Made by a program: the position numbers and the translations under genes. DNA of 64,000 bases. It comes from an uncultured Paracoccus sp. (GTDB lineage Bacteria > Pseudomonadota > Alphaproteobacteria > Rhodobacterales > Rhodobacteraceae). The stretch is from assembly GCF_945915435.1 (NCBI RefSeq), contig NZ_CAMEFG010000007.1, forward strand, positions 21,357 to 85,356, read 5' to 3'. Shown piece by piece: positions 16,056-24,692 of the stretch (the stretch's first letter is position 1; every line of letters begins with the position of its first letter). The notes below the pieces were generated by a model. It worked only from the letters and a program-made list of their open reading frames with translations, was not told where the DNA came from and did not search any database.

Positions 16056-16789
16056 GGCCGCAGCCAGCGCAGCAGCGTCAGCCGGAACACCTGCGCGAAG
16101 AAGCGCAGCAGGTCGGTCCCCTGCGTGGGCGAGAACCGTTGCGCATCGCGCGACCCCATCAGGATCAGCGCCATGCCGTGATCGGGGTCGAGGTTGAGCG
16201 GGATCAGCGCCTCGGACCAGATGCGGCCCTCGGCGTTGTCATGCAGGGGGCGCGTGATGTCGGCGGTTGCGCGCAGCACGATGTCGTCGCCGCGCGGCGC
16301 GCGCCTTTCGGCCAGCACCATTTGCAGGACGGTGCCCTCGGGCACGAAGACCAGCCCCTTTTTCGCAGGCTGGGCCGCCGGGTCGTCATGTTCGATCAGC
16401 AGGCGCAGCGATTCGATGCGCAGGATCGGCGCGACCTCGGCTTGCAGCGCGTCCAGGAAGGCGGGGAAGTCCTGGGGTTCCAGCAGCGACAGGATCGCGC
16501 GGTGGACCTGGTGCATCCCCGACTGGTTGTCATAGGCGGTGGCAACGACGGTGCGGTGCGCGGATTCCAGCCGGTCCAGCCGTTCCTCCAGCACCTGCAT
16601 GGCGCGGCCCCGGATATCGACGACATTGGTGCCCGCCTCGGCCTCGCGCGCGCCGACAAGGGCGCGCATCAGGTCGCGGTCGGCCAGCAGCAGTTGCGGA
16701 TTGGCCAGCAATTGCTGGCGCGTCGCCTCGGGCAGGGCCGGCTCGGCTGCCTGCCCTTCGCCCTCGACCGTTTCGCCGTCCCCGGACAT
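16052..16789 (-). CDS. DUF484 family protein (GAF-like), partner gene of xerC
   Basis: A 245-residue cytosolic protein. A short helical N-terminus includes LPEATRQQLLANPQLLLADRDLMRALV, a coiled-coil stretch covers about 45-75 (GRAMQVLEERLDRLESAH), and a GAF-like domain extends to the end (IESLRLLIEHDD, GMALILMGSRDAQRFSPTQGTDLLRFFAQVF). DUF484 genes are commonly adjacent to xerC; the function is unknown. The start overlaps the fsa stop (TGATG) and the stop overlaps the xerC start by 4 nt, so the three genes are probably translationally coupled. Confidence 0.9.
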   Translation of the reverse strand: MSGDGETVEGEGQAAEPALPEATRQQLLANPQLLLADRDLMRALVGAREAEAGTNVVDIRGRAMQVLEERLDRLESAHRTVVATAYDNQSGMHQVHRAILSLLEPQDFPAFLDALQAEVAPILRIESLRLLIEHDDPAAQPAKKGLVFVPEGTVLQMVLAERRAPRGDDIVLRATADITRPLHDNAEGRIWSEALIPLNLDPDHGMALILMGSRDAQRFSPTQGTDLLRFFAQVFRLTLLRWLRP

Positions 16790-17442
16790 CAGACGATCTT
16801 CTGGCCGGTCTTGGCCCAGTCGGCGTTGAACTGGTCCAGCCCCTTGTCGGTCAGCACATGGCTGGCCATCGCCTTGATGACGGCGGGGGGTGCGGTGATC
16901 ACGTCCGCGCCGATCCGCGCCGCGTCGGTGATATGGTTGACCGAGCGGATCGAGGCCGCGAGGATTTCCGTCGTCCAGTCGTAATTGTCGTAGATTTCGC
17001 GGATCTGGGCGATCAGCTCCATCCCGTCCAGGTTGATGTCGTCCAGCCGCCCGATGAAGGGGCTGATGAAGCTGGCGCCCGCCTTGGCCGCAAGGATCGC
17101 CTGCGCGGGGCTGAAGCACAGCGTGACGTTGACCATCCGGCCCTCGCCCGACAGCACCTTGCAGGCGCGCAGCCCGTCCCAGGTCAGCGGCACCTTCACC
17201 GCGATGTTGTCGGCGATCTTGGCAAGGTGGCGGCCCTCGGCGATCATGCCCTCGGCGTCGCTGGCGACGACCTCGGCGCTGACGGGACCGCTGACGATCT
17301 CGCAGATCTCGCGCGTGACCTCGGCGATGTCGCGGCCCGATTTCAGGATCAGCGAGGGGTTGGTGGTCACGCCGTCCACCATGCCCAGATCGTTCAGTTC
17401 GCGGATGGCGGCGACATCTGCGGTATCGACAAAGAATTTCAT
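16789..17442 (-). CDS. fsa: Fructose-6-phosphate aldolase / transaldolase-like protein
   Basis: A 217-residue member of the short transaldolase (TalB/FSA subfamily) group. The Schiff-base Lys is in [10 protein letters not shown] (Lys83), with [10 protein letters not shown] at the N-terminus, [37 protein letters not shown] and [10 protein letters not shown]. Small bacterial proteins of this type act either as transaldolase or as fructose-6-phosphate aldolase; sequence alone does not settle which. It probably starts the fsa-DUF484-xerC-GNAT unit. Confidence 0.92.
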   Translation of the reverse strand: MKFFVDTADVAAIRELNDLGMVDGVTTNPSLILKSGRDIAEVTREICEIVSGPVSAEVVASDAEGMIAEGRHLAKIADNIAVKVPLTWDGLRACKVLSGEGRMVNVTLCFSPAQAILAAKAGASFISPFIGRLDDINLDGMELIAQIREIYDNYDWTTEILAASIRSVNHITDAARIGADVITAPPAVIKAMASHVLTDKGLDQFNADWAKTGQKIV

Positions 17443-17580
17443 GGCGGTTGGCCTTTTGTTTACGAATTCGTGCCATCCTTACCGCAGATCCCCGCGCGGG
17501 TGAAGGGCATCGCATGGGTTGCGGGTGCATGGCGCGGCGTGCCAGAATCCGCGCCATGCGTCCAAGGGAAAGGTGATGCG

Positions 17581-17715
17581 ATGGAAGCGGTCAGCGGCGG
17601 GGAAATAATGGCCCTGCTTTTCGCCAACGGGTTCTTGATGAGCGTTCTCGGCCCCGTCATGCCGGTCGCCGTGATCGGCGCGGCCAGCTATTTCACGCTG
17701 GTGGGCGGGATCTGA
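17581..17715 (+). CDS. Micro-ORF, 44-aa hydrophobic peptide upstream of priA
   Basis: A 44-codon frame starting ATG at 17581 after GGGAAAGGTG, a good ribosome site. The peptide MEAVSGGEIMALLFANGFL continues as one predicted membrane helix containing GPVMPVAVIGAASYFTLV. It is followed 17 bp later by a second micro-ORF that abuts priA. It is not recognised as a known family. Hydrophobicity and ribosome site support translation, but it is short and could be fortuitous. Confidence 0.45.
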   Translation: MEAVSGGEIMALLFANGFLMSVLGPVMPVAVIGAASYFTLVGGI

Positions 17716-17732
17716 GGCGAAAGGACGGGTTC

Positions 17733-17855
17733 ATGGTCACGATGATTGCGGCGGTGCTTGTGGCGACGATTCCGCCCGTCCCTGTCGGCGGGCTGGTGGT
17801 GCTGGCGCTGGCCGATCATGCGATCCGGCAGGGGCTGGTGTTCCTGCTTGCCTGA
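17733..17855 (+). CDS. Micro-ORF, 40-aa hydrophobic peptide abutting priA
   Basis: A 40-codon frame with AAAGGA about 8 nt before the ATG at 17733. The whole product (MVTMIAAVLVATIPP..., ending ALADHAIRQGLVFLLA) is a single hydrophobic segment with a central GG. Its stop TGA (17853-17855) is directly followed by the priA ATG, consistent with translational coupling. No family is recognised. With the preceding micro-ORF it forms a pair of one-helix membrane peptides. Confidence 0.45.
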   Translation: MVTMIAAVLVATIPPVPVGGLVVLALADHAIRQGLVFLLA

Positions 17856-20060
17856 ATGACCCCGGCGCCGCTTTTCTTTCCCCACGGCCACCGCATCGCC
17901 GTCCTGACGGGCGAGCCGGTGGGGGTGCTGGACTACCTTGCCCCCGAAGGCGGGGTCCGGCTGGGGCAGTTGGTCGTCGTCCCGCTGGGTCCGCGCCGGA
18001 TCATGGGCGCGGTCTGGGGCGAGGGGCTGGGCGGCTTCGACGCCGCCAAGCTGCGCCCCGTCGCAAGGCTGGTCGAGGCCGAGCCGCTGACCCCCCGGAT
18101 GATGGATTTCCTGACGCGCATGGGCGAATACACGCTGACGCCCATGCCCCTGATGCTGCGCATGGCGACCCGCGCGCCCGATCTGGACAAGCCCGCCGCC
18201 GCGCGCCGTGTGATCCACCGCGCAGGCCCCCCGCCCGAGCGCATGACCGAGGCGCGCGCCGCCGTCCTGCGCGTCATCGAGGACCACGGCGGGGCGGGTT
18301 TTGCGCCCTCGGAACTGGCGCAGATGGCCGGGGTCGGGCCCGGCGTCGTCAAGGGGCTGGTCGCCGCGGGCACCCTGGCCGAGACGCTGGCGCCCCGCGA
18401 CACGCCCTATCCCCGGCTGGACCCCGCGCTGCCCGGCAAGCCGCTGGCCCCCGATCAGGCGCAGGCGGCGGCGGTGCTGCGCGCCGGTCTGGCTGGGCGC
18501 GCCTATGGCACCACGCTTCTGCGCGGCGTCACCGGCTCGGGCAAGACCGAGGTTTACCTTGAGGCCGTCGCCGAATGCCTGCGCCAGGGTCGGCAGGCGC
18601 TGGTGCTGCTGCCTGAAATCGCGCTGTCCTCGGAATTCCTGGACCGGGTCGAGGCGCGTTTCGGCGCGCGCCCCGGCGAATGGCACTCGGGCATCACCCG
18701 GACCGAGCGGCGGCGGCTGTGGCAGATGGCCGGGCGGGCGCAGGTCCAGCTTGTCGTCGGCGCGCGCTCGGCGCTGTTCCTGCCCTTTGCCGACCTTGGC
18801 CTGATCGTCGTGGATGAGGAACATGATTCGTCCTATAAACAAGAGGATGGCGTCTTCTACAGCGCCCGCGACATGGCGGTTCTGCGCGCATCCATCGAAC
18901 AGGCGCAGGTGGTCCTGGCCTCGGCCACGCCTTCCATCGAAAGCTGGGTGAACGCGGCCAGCGGGAAATATGCGCGGCTTGACCTGCGCGCGCGCTATGG
19001 TGGGGCGGAACTGCCGGAAATGGCGGCCATCGACCTGCGCGCGCAGCGGATGGGGTCGGGCGAATGGATCTCGCCCACGCTTGCCGGGGCGGTGCGGGCG
19101 CGGCTGAAACGGGGTGAGCAGTCGCTCTTGTTCCTGAACCGGCGCGGCTATGCGCCCGTCACCGTCTGCCGCGCCTGCGGCCAGCAGATCGGCTGCGACC
19201 ATTGCGACGCGCGCATGGTGGAACACCGCTTCCAGAACCGCCTCGTCTGCCACCAATGCGGCGAGACGAAGCCGATCCCCACCGCCTGCCCCGCCTGCGG
19301 GGTCGAGGGCAAGCTGGCCGCCGTCGGCCCCGGCGTCGAGCGCCTGGCCGAAGAGGTGGCGGCCCGTTTCCCCGATGCGCGGGCCGAGGTGCTGTCCTCG
19401 GACCTGTTCCATTCGGCGCGGGCGCTGAAGGAGGCGATCGCCCGGATCGGCGCGGGCGATACCGACATCATCATCGGCACGCAGATCGTCGCCAAGGGGC
19501 ACAATTTCCCGCGCCTGACACTGGTGGGCGTGATCGACGCCGACCTGGGCCTGCAAGGCGCCGACCTGCGCGCGGCGGAACGCAGCTTTCAACTGATGCG
19601 GCAGGTCGCGGGCCGGGCGGGGCGCGAAGGCGACGGGGCGCAGGGTGTTGCGCTGTTGCAGACCCACCAGCCCGAACATCCCGTCATCCGCGCCATCCTG
19701 TCGGGCGAGGACGAAGATTTCTGGAACGCCGAGGCCGCCGCCCGCCGCCATGCCGGGATGCCCCCTTTCGGGCGTCTGGCCGGCGTGATCCTGTCCCATC
19801 CCGATCCCGCCACGGTCGAGGGCTACGCCCGCGAACTCGCCCGCCGCGCCGCGCCGCTGGCCCGCGCAGGGGCCGAACTTTACGGCCCCGCCCCCGCCCC
19901 CATCGCCCGCGTCCGGGGCCGTTTCCGCTTTCGCATGCTGATCCGCGCCGACCGGCAGGCCGCCTTGCAGGCTGCCATCCGCGACTGGCTGGCATTCGCC
20001 CCGAAACAGCCCCCGAACCTGCGCCTGTCGGTCGATATCGACCCGCAGAGCTTTTTCTGA
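17856..20060 (+). CDS. priA: Primosomal replication protein N' (PriA helicase)
   Basis: A 734-residue superfamily 2 helicase that reloads the replisome at collapsed forks. The N-terminal 3'-end-binding domain (residues 1-100) includes VLDYLAPEG and RRIMGAVWGEG. Helicase motifs are GVTGSGKTEVYLEA (Walker A), LIVVDEEHDSSYKQED (DEEH box), LASATPSIES and NRRGYAPVTVC. The zinc-binding insertion shows CRACGQQIGCDHCDARM...CHQCGETKPIPTACPACG, and GTQIVAKGHNFPRLTLVGVIDADLGL follows. Start ATG at 17856 directly follows the stop of a micro-ORF; there is no separate ribosome site, so translation is probably coupled. Confidence 0.96.
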   Translation: MTPAPLFFPHGHRIAVLTGEPVGVLDYLAPEGGVRLGQLVVVPLGPRRIMGAVWGEGLGGFDAAKLRPVARLVEAEPLTPRMMDFLTRMGEYTLTPMPLMLRMATRAPDLDKPAAARRVIHRAGPPPERMTEARAAVLRVIEDHGGAGFAPSELAQMAGVGPGVVKGLVAAGTLAETLAPRDTPYPRLDPALPGKPLAPDQAQAAAVLRAGLAGRAYGTTLLRGVTGSGKTEVYLEAVAECLRQGRQALVLLPEIALSSEFLDRVEARFGARPGEWHSGITRTERRRLWQMAGRAQVQLVVGARSALFLPFADLGLIVVDEEHDSSYKQEDGVFYSARDMAVLRASIEQAQVVLASATPSIESWVNAASGKYARLDLRARYGGAELPEMAAIDLRAQRMGSGEWISPTLAGAVRARLKRGEQSLLFLNRRGYAPVTVCRACGQQIGCDHCDARMVEHRFQNRLVCHQCGETKPIPTACPACGVEGKLAAVGPGVERLAEEVAARFPDARAEVLSSDLFHSARALKEAIARIGAGDTDIIIGTQIVAKGHNFPRLTLVGVIDADLGLQGADLRAAERSFQLMRQVAGRAGREGDGAQGVALLQTHQPEHPVIRAILSGEDEDFWNAEAAARRHAGMPPFGRLAGVILSHPDPATVEGYARELARRAAPLARAGAELYGPAPAPIARVRGRFRFRMLIRADRQAALQAAIRDWLAFAPKQPPNLRLSVDIDPQSFF

Positions 20061-20152
20061 TCGGTTTTCAAGGATTTGGACGGCCCGTCCTTGGCATTCG
20101 GGACGAAATCTGTATGACCATTACACCGTTTTGCATGACCCCGAGGTTTTCC

Positions 20153-20638
20153 ATGTCCGATTCAACCCCCGCATCCCCGGTCGAGCCGCGCCCCACCACC
20201 GCGACGCGCATCCTGTTGGTCTATCTGGCCTGTCTGGTCGGCGTGGGTGTCTTTCTCTTTCTGCTTATCTTTGTCGCGGATATGTATCTCGGCATCCAGA
20301 TCGACGGCACGAGCGGCGCCGTCGGGATGGTCGTCGCGGCCATGATGGCGGGAATGATCTGGGCCGAGCGCGAGCGTGCCAGGCCCGCTTCGGGCCGCAT
20401 CTGGGGCGCGACCCTGCTTTGCGCGGTGGCGACCTTCGCGATTCAGGCCGGGCTGGTCTATGCCGTGATGGTCGCCGATCCGCTATTCGGCCATGAGGTC
20501 GCGGCGCAGCCGGGCGGCCTTCTTGTCGCCGTCAGCCTTATCCTGCTGGCGTTCGATATCCTGACGGTGCGCTTCGGTTTCTGGCTGGGTATCCGCGTGG
20601 GCCTGAAATCGGCCGCCGCCCGGCAGGCGAAAGGCTGA
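20153..20638 (+). CDS. Four-helix membrane protein, ABZJ_00895-like, paralog 1
   Basis: A 161-residue inner-membrane protein with about four hydrophobic segments (residues 20-45, 53-70, 83-105, 115-145). The N-terminus is soluble and Pro/Ser/Thr-rich; the motif AERERARPASGRIW sits in the loop after helix 2. The arrangement recalls the ABZJ_00895 family, which has no assigned function. A second gene of the same fold follows at 20754 with the same bases around the start (CCGAGGTTTTC then ATGTCC), so the two look like a tandem duplication. Confidence 0.75.
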   Translation: MSDSTPASPVEPRPTTATRILLVYLACLVGVGVFLFLLIFVADMYLGIQIDGTSGAVGMVVAAMMAGMIWAERERARPASGRIWGATLLCAVATFAIQAGLVYAVMVADPLFGHEVAAQPGGLLVAVSLILLAFDILTVRFGFWLGIRVGLKSAAARQAKG

Positions 20639-20753
20639 AACTCCCCGATCCGCCGGTTCGGTGCGGATCGGATCCCGGGCATTGCACGGGTGCTTGGCAT
20701 TTGTCTGCGCCTGTGCTTTTGCTCGGATCATTCAACGGCTGTCCGAGGTTTTC

Positions 20754-21221
20754 ATGTCCAATCCCTTGCCCGAACCCGTATCCGCCCTGCGCCTGGTCGT
20801 GCATTACGCGCTGGCGCTTGCCGTCTGCGTCGCGGTCTATGTCCTGCTTGTCCAGGTCTCGGCGCATTTCTTCGATATCGCCTTTCCGGGCGCGGCGATG
20901 GGCCTGATCCTGATGCTGGTCGCCGCCTCGTCCGCCGGGGGCGGGTGGGTCAGCCGCGAAAAGGTCCGCCCCGCAGGCGGGCGCGTCTGGAAGATCGCGG
21001 TGCTGTGCGCGGTGCTGACGGTGGCGATGCAAGGGGCGGTGGCCGTCGCCTCGGCGGAGACGATGGCCGTGTTGCGCGAAAACGTGCGCGGGGATACGGC
21101 CATCCTGGTCATTGTCGTCGCGGCGATCTGGCTGGTGGATCTGCTGGTGATCCGCCTGGGTTTCGGGATGGGCATCCGCCAGGGCGCCAGGCAGATCGAA
21201 CGCGCCGCCGCGAAGGGCTAA
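20754..21221 (+). CDS. Four-helix membrane protein, ABZJ_00895-like, paralog 2
   Basis: A 155-residue membrane protein matching its upstream neighbour in length, helix spacing and key motifs: SREKVRPAGGRVWKIAVLCAV here versus AERERARPASGRIW there, and VIRLGFGMGIRQGARQ versus VRFGFWLGIRVGLKS near the C-terminus. Function unknown. The 115-bp gap from paralog 1 holds no obvious terminator. Its stop overlaps the stop of the convergent amidohydrolase gene by 4 nt. Confidence 0.75.
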   Translation: MSNPLPEPVSALRLVVHYALALAVCVAVYVLLVQVSAHFFDIAFPGAAMGLILMLVAASSAGGGWVSREKVRPAGGRVWKIAVLCAVLTVAMQGAVAVASAETMAVLRENVRGDTAILVIVVAAIWLVDLLVIRLGFGMGIRQGARQIERAAAKG

Positions 21222-21958
21222 AGCCCCAGCCGTTCCAGCACGCCGCCCAGCAGGTCCGCCAGCCGGTCGGCCCATTCGCGTTGCCCGGACGGGTCGCGGA
21301 TCAGGTCGTTGCGGATCTCGATCAGCACGTTGGGGCGGCCATGCGCCAGCGCGTGGCGGTCGATGGAATCGCCGTCCAGATGGCCGCCGTAGGGTTCGTT
21401 GTCGCCGGTGATCCAGCCCCTTTCGCGGCACATCGCGATCAGCGGCGGACCCAGCCTTTCGTCGGTATGCGAATAGAGGATGCCGACCTGCCAGGGCCGT
21501 TGCGGCCTGCCGCGCAGCCGGGGCGTAAAGCTGTGGATCGCGCAGATTGCCCGGTCGGGCCGTGCCGCCGCCAGCTGCGCATAGGCGGCGTGATAGGGGC
21601 GGTAGAGGCGGCTCAGCCGCTGCTCGCGCCCATCGTGGCCAAGGTCGCGGTTGGCGGGAATCACCGTCCCGTCGTAAAGCCGCATCAGCAGGGTCGGGTC
21701 GTCCTCGCCCCGGTTGGGGTCGATCACCAGGCGCGAGAAATTCGACAGGATCGCGGGCGCATCCAGCCGTGCTGCCAGTTCCCGCGCCAGCCCCGCCGCG
21801 CCCACGTCATAGGCGATGTGGCGCGCCATGTCCGCAGGCTCGATACCCAGATCGCCCCCGGCCACCCAGTCCGGCACATGGTTGGCGGCATGATCGCAAG
21901 TGACCAGCCATCGCGACGGACGATCCTCGCCCAAGGTGAAAAATGGCATTTCTGTCAT
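21218..21958 (-). CDS. N-formylglutamate amidohydrolase-like protein
   Basis: A 246-residue cytosolic protein of the N-formylglutamate amidohydrolase (HutG-like) fold. Candidate zinc and substrate residues are in LVTCDHAANHVP, LVIDPNRGEDDPTLL, ICAIHSFTPRLRGRPQRPW and VLIEIRNDLI, the family's conserved blocks. HutG completes histidine breakdown, but no hut gene is nearby, and many family members of this length act on other N-acyl or peptide substrates. The specific reaction is therefore inference. It converges on the membrane paralogs. Confidence 0.8.
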   Translation of the reverse strand: MTEMPFFTLGEDRPSRWLVTCDHAANHVPDWVAGGDLGIEPADMARHIAYDVGAAGLARELAARLDAPAILSNFSRLVIDPNRGEDDPTLLMRLYDGTVIPANRDLGHDGREQRLSRLYRPYHAAYAQLAAARPDRAICAIHSFTPRLRGRPQRPWQVGILYSHTDERLGPPLIAMCRERGWITGDNEPYGGHLDGDSIDRHALAHGRPNVLIEIRNDLIRDPSGQREWADRLADLLGGVLERLGL

Positions 21959-22093
21959 GTTCGCTTTACGCTTTCTTCAGGGTATCGCGGTAGTTTTGTG
22001 TGGCTATTGCCTGATGCACCAGTTGCCGCCGGGGTTGCAATGGGCCATAGATGGCGGCAGATAGCGCAAACATGAGCTGATGGGGGAAACCGG

Positions 22094-23539
22094 ATGAGAC
22101 GGCATCGCAAGGTCAAGATCGTAGCGACATTGGGGCCAGCCTCCAGCGACCACGAAACCATCAAGGCGCTGTTCGAGGCCGGGGCCGACGTCTTCCGCCT
22201 GAACATGAGCCACGGCACCCATGACGAACAGCGCGCGCGTTTCGACATCATCCGCCGGATCGAGGCCGAAACGGGCCGCCCCATCGCCGTGCTGGCCGAT
22301 CTGCAAGGGCCGAAGCTGCGCGTGGGCACCTTTGCCGAAGGTGCGCATGACCTGCATGAGGGCGAGCCGTTCCGTTTCGACCTGGACCCCGCGCCGGGCG
22401 ATGCGCACCGGGTCGAACTGCCCCATCCCGAAATCTTCGCCGCGCTGGAAAAAGGCTCGAACCTGCTGGTCAACGACGGCAAGATCCGTTTGCAGGTGCG
22501 CGATTGCGGACCCGATTTCGCCGATTGCGTGGTGACGGTGGGGGGTGTCATCTCGAACCGCAAGGGCGTGAACGTGCCCGATGTCGTGCTGCCCGTCGCC
22601 GCGCTTTCCGACAAGGACCGCGAAGATCTTGAATTCGCATGTGAAATGGGCGTCGACTGGCTGGCCCTGTCCTTCGTCCAGCGCCCCGAGGATGTGGTCG
22701 AGGCCCGCAGCCTTGCCCGTGGCCGCGCCGCGATCTTGTCCAAGATCGAAAAGCCCGCCGCCGTGCGGTCCTTTGCGGAAATCCTCAAGGTTTCGGACGG
22801 GATCATGGTGGCACGGGGCGACCTGGGGGTCGAACTGCCGGTCCATTCCGTGCCGCCGATCCAGAAGCGGCTGGTCCGCGCCTGCCGCGCGGCGGCCAAG
22901 CCGGTGATCGTGGCGACGCAGATGCTGGAATCGATGATCACCAGCCCCATGCCCACCCGCGCCGAGGTCAGCGACGTCGCAACCGCGATCTACGAGGGCG
23001 CCGATGCGGTGATGCTCTCGGCCGAAAGCGCCGCCGGCACCTGGCCTGTCGAGGCGGTGCTGACGATGGACAGCGTCGCGCGTTCCGTCGAAAGCGACCC
23101 GACCTATCGCGAGATCGTCGAAAGCTCTCGCAACGTCAAGCGGCAGTCGGTGGCCGATGCCATCGTCGGCGCCGCGCGCGAGGTGGCGGAAACGACCGAC
23201 ATCACCGCCATCTGCGCCTTCACCCAATCGGGCACCACCGTCCGCCTGACCGCCCGCGAACGTCCGCGCGTGCCCATCATCGCCATGTGCCACGAGGAAA
23301 ACATCCTGCGCAGGCTGTGCCTGATCTGGGGCGCCCATTGCGTGCGCACGCCGGAACTGGAACGCTTCAAGCAGGCGGTCGTCAACGCCGCCCGCGCCGC
23401 CCGCGAATTCGGATTTGCCAATGAAACCCAACAGATCGCGGTGATTGCGGGGGTGCCGTTCAAGACCTCCGGCTCGACCAACATCCTGCGGGTGGCGCCT
23501 TGCGACGAACGCTTGATCTACAGCACCGACCCCGAATAA
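22094..23539 (+). CDS. pyk: Pyruvate kinase
   Basis: A 481-residue, full-length pyruvate kinase (PEP + ADP to pyruvate + ATP). Conserved elements in order: KIVATLGPAS, FRLNMSHG, VLADLQGPKLRVG, the catalytic Lys/Mg motif ILSKIEKPAAV, MVARGDLGVELP, KPVIVATQMLESMITSPMPTRAEVSDVATAIYEGADAVMLSAESAAG, and a C-terminal regulatory domain ending in the family's variable tail. GGGGGAAACCGG precedes the ATG. A small membrane protein gene and rpmI-rplT follow on the same strand. Confidence 0.97.
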   Translation: MRRHRKVKIVATLGPASSDHETIKALFEAGADVFRLNMSHGTHDEQRARFDIIRRIEAETGRPIAVLADLQGPKLRVGTFAEGAHDLHEGEPFRFDLDPAPGDAHRVELPHPEIFAALEKGSNLLVNDGKIRLQVRDCGPDFADCVVTVGGVISNRKGVNVPDVVLPVAALSDKDREDLEFACEMGVDWLALSFVQRPEDVVEARSLARGRAAILSKIEKPAAVRSFAEILKVSDGIMVARGDLGVELPVHSVPPIQKRLVRACRAAAKPVIVATQMLESMITSPMPTRAEVSDVATAIYEGADAVMLSAESAAGTWPVEAVLTMDSVARSVESDPTYREIVESSRNVKRQSVADAIVGAAREVAETTDITAICAFTQSGTTVRLTARERPRVPIIAMCHEENILRRLCLIWGAHCVRTPELERFKQAVVNAARAAREFGFANETQQIAVIAGVPFKTSGSTNILRVAPCDERLIYSTDPE

Positions 23540-23578
23540 ACCCCTCGGGGCAGCGCCGCCGCGAAGGAAGGGAGGGGC

Positions 23579-23827
23579 ATGATCGATCTGATGTTGCTGG
23601 CCGGTTCGGCCCTTTGCGCGATCTCGGTCGTGCTGGCGGTCGTGTCGGTCGCGCAGACCCGCGCGCCGCGTGTTGCCGCGATCACCCTGGTGCTGGGCCT
23701 GGCGTTGCTGTTCGGCGCGGCCTGGCTGCGCCCCGCAGCCGTCGGCCCGCAGCAGGTGCTGGACGCCTGGCAGCGCCTGCTTGCGGATAAACCGCTGCCG
23801 CCGGGAACCGATGCCGCGGCACCATAA
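23579..23827 (+). CDS. Small membrane protein, 82 aa, between pyk and rpmI
   Basis: Two predicted membrane helices (about residues 3-26 and 32-50) followed by a short soluble tail ([22 protein letters not shown]). A strong purine-rich ribosome site (GAAGGAAGGGAGGGGC) precedes the ATG. The family is not recognised. It is 39 bp after pyk and probably co-transcribed with it; the following rpmI has its own promoter-like sequence. Confidence 0.7.
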   Translation: MIDLMLLAGSALCAISVVLAVVSVAQTRAPRVAAITLVLGLALLFGAAWLRPAAVGPQQVLDAWQRLLADKPLPPGTDAAAP

Positions 23828-23832
23828 GCCGC

Positions 23833-23860
23833 TTGCAATTTCGCGCGTTGCGGTCTATGG
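23833..23860 (+). promoter_or_regulatory. Candidate housekeeping promoter of rpmI-rplT
   Basis: TTGCAA (23833-23838) and CTATGG (23855-23860) with a 16-bp spacer resemble the alphaproteobacterial TTGNNN/CTATNN promoter. The same layout occurs before rpsO (63481) and dctB (32927). It would give a leader of about 70 nt before rpmI, which could host L20 autoregulation, though I cannot identify the L20-binding fold. Confidence 0.45.
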
Positions 23861-23937
23861 GCAACGCTTCAATCCCGCGCGTCCGGCCGATTGGCATTGC
23901 CGAGTCGCGCGTTCACTCTGACCGCAAGGAGAGTAAA

Positions 23938-24138
23938 ATGCCGAAGATGAAGACCAAGGCCGCCGCGAAAAAGCGGTTCTCTTTCACCGCCACGGGCAAG
24001 GTCAAGGCCGGTCCCGCGGGCAAGCGCCACGGCATGATCAAGCGCTCGACGAAATTCATCCGCGACGTGACCGGGACCATGATCCTGTCCGATGCGGATA
24101 CGAAGATCGTCAAGAAATACATGCCCTATAACCGCTAA
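23938..24138 (+). CDS. rpmI: 50S ribosomal protein L35
   Basis: A 66-residue basic protein, [20 protein letters not shown] at the N-terminus and [21 protein letters not shown] at the C-terminus, all typical of bacterial L35. AAGGAGAG lies 6 nt before the ATG. rplT follows after 15 bp. infC, which often heads this operon, is not present here. Confidence 0.97.
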   Translation: MPKMKTKAAAKKRFSFTATGKVKAGPAGKRHGMIKRSTKFIRDVTGTMILSDADTKIVKKYMPYNR

Positions 24139-24153
24139 GAAGGAGAACCGGAC

Positions 24154-24513
24154 ATGGCACGAGTCAAATCGGGTAAAGTCACCCACGCCCGCCACAAGAA
24201 GGTCATCGACGCGGCCAAGGGCTATTACGGCGCCCGTTCGCGCAACTTCCGCACCGCGACCCAGGCCGTCGACAAGGCCAACCAATACGCGACCCGCGAC
24301 CGCAAGAACCGCAAGCGCAACTTCCGCGCCCTGTGGATCCAGCGCATCAACGCCGCCGTCCGCGCCATCGACCCCGCGCTGACCTATTCGCGTTTCATCG
24401 CCGCGCTGACGAAAGCCGGGATCGAGGTCGACCGCAAGGTCCTGGCCGACCTGGCCGTCCACGAACCCGAAGCTTTCGGCGCGATCGTCGAAAAGGCGAA
24501 AGCCGCCGCCTGA
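24154..24513 (+). CDS. rplT: 50S ribosomal protein L20
   Basis: A 119-residue basic protein with the L20 signatures [31 protein letters not shown] (split across the N-terminal helix), [21 protein letters not shown] and [25 protein letters not shown]20 binds 23S rRNA early in 50S assembly and in some bacteria represses its own operon. It ends in a strong terminator. Confidence 0.97.
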   Translation: MARVKSGKVTHARHKKVIDAAKGYYGARSRNFRTATQAVDKANQYATRDRKNRKRNFRALWIQRINAAVRAIDPALTYSRFIAALTKAGIEVDRKVLADLAVHEPEAFGAIVEKAKAAA

Positions 24514-24538
24514 TCCCAGGCCAAGGCCCGCAGCCACG

Positions 24539-24567
24539 AAACCCGCGCCCCCTTGCGCGGGTTTTTT
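24539..24567 (+). terminator. Rho-independent terminator after rplT
   Basis: AACCCGCGC pairs with GCGCGGGTT across a short loop, followed by TTTTTT. It lies 26 bp after the rplT stop. Confidence 0.9.
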
Positions 24568-24595
24568 CATGCCGCCCTCCAGGGCGACCCCCGCC

Positions 24596-24620
24596 CTTTC
24601 TTCATCATCCAAATACCCAT
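24596..24620. repeat. Dispersed 25-bp intergenic element, copy 2
   Basis: Identical to the element at 9785-9809 (core TTCATCATCCAAATACCC), here between the rplT terminator and the P450 gene. The flanks of the two copies share only patchy similarity (CGCAACC, GCGCGGC), so the conserved unit is about 25 bp. Confidence 0.7.
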
Positions 24621-24692
24621 TCCGACGCCGCAACCCGCGCGGCCTTGCCAAAGGTGCCCGGAACCCGCACCTTGTCCGCAGGGTTTCACGAT

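Noticed and set aside
21218..21958. Amidohydrolase as part of a histidine-utilisation operon
   Set aside because: No hutH, hutU or hutI in the window; neighbours are unrelated.
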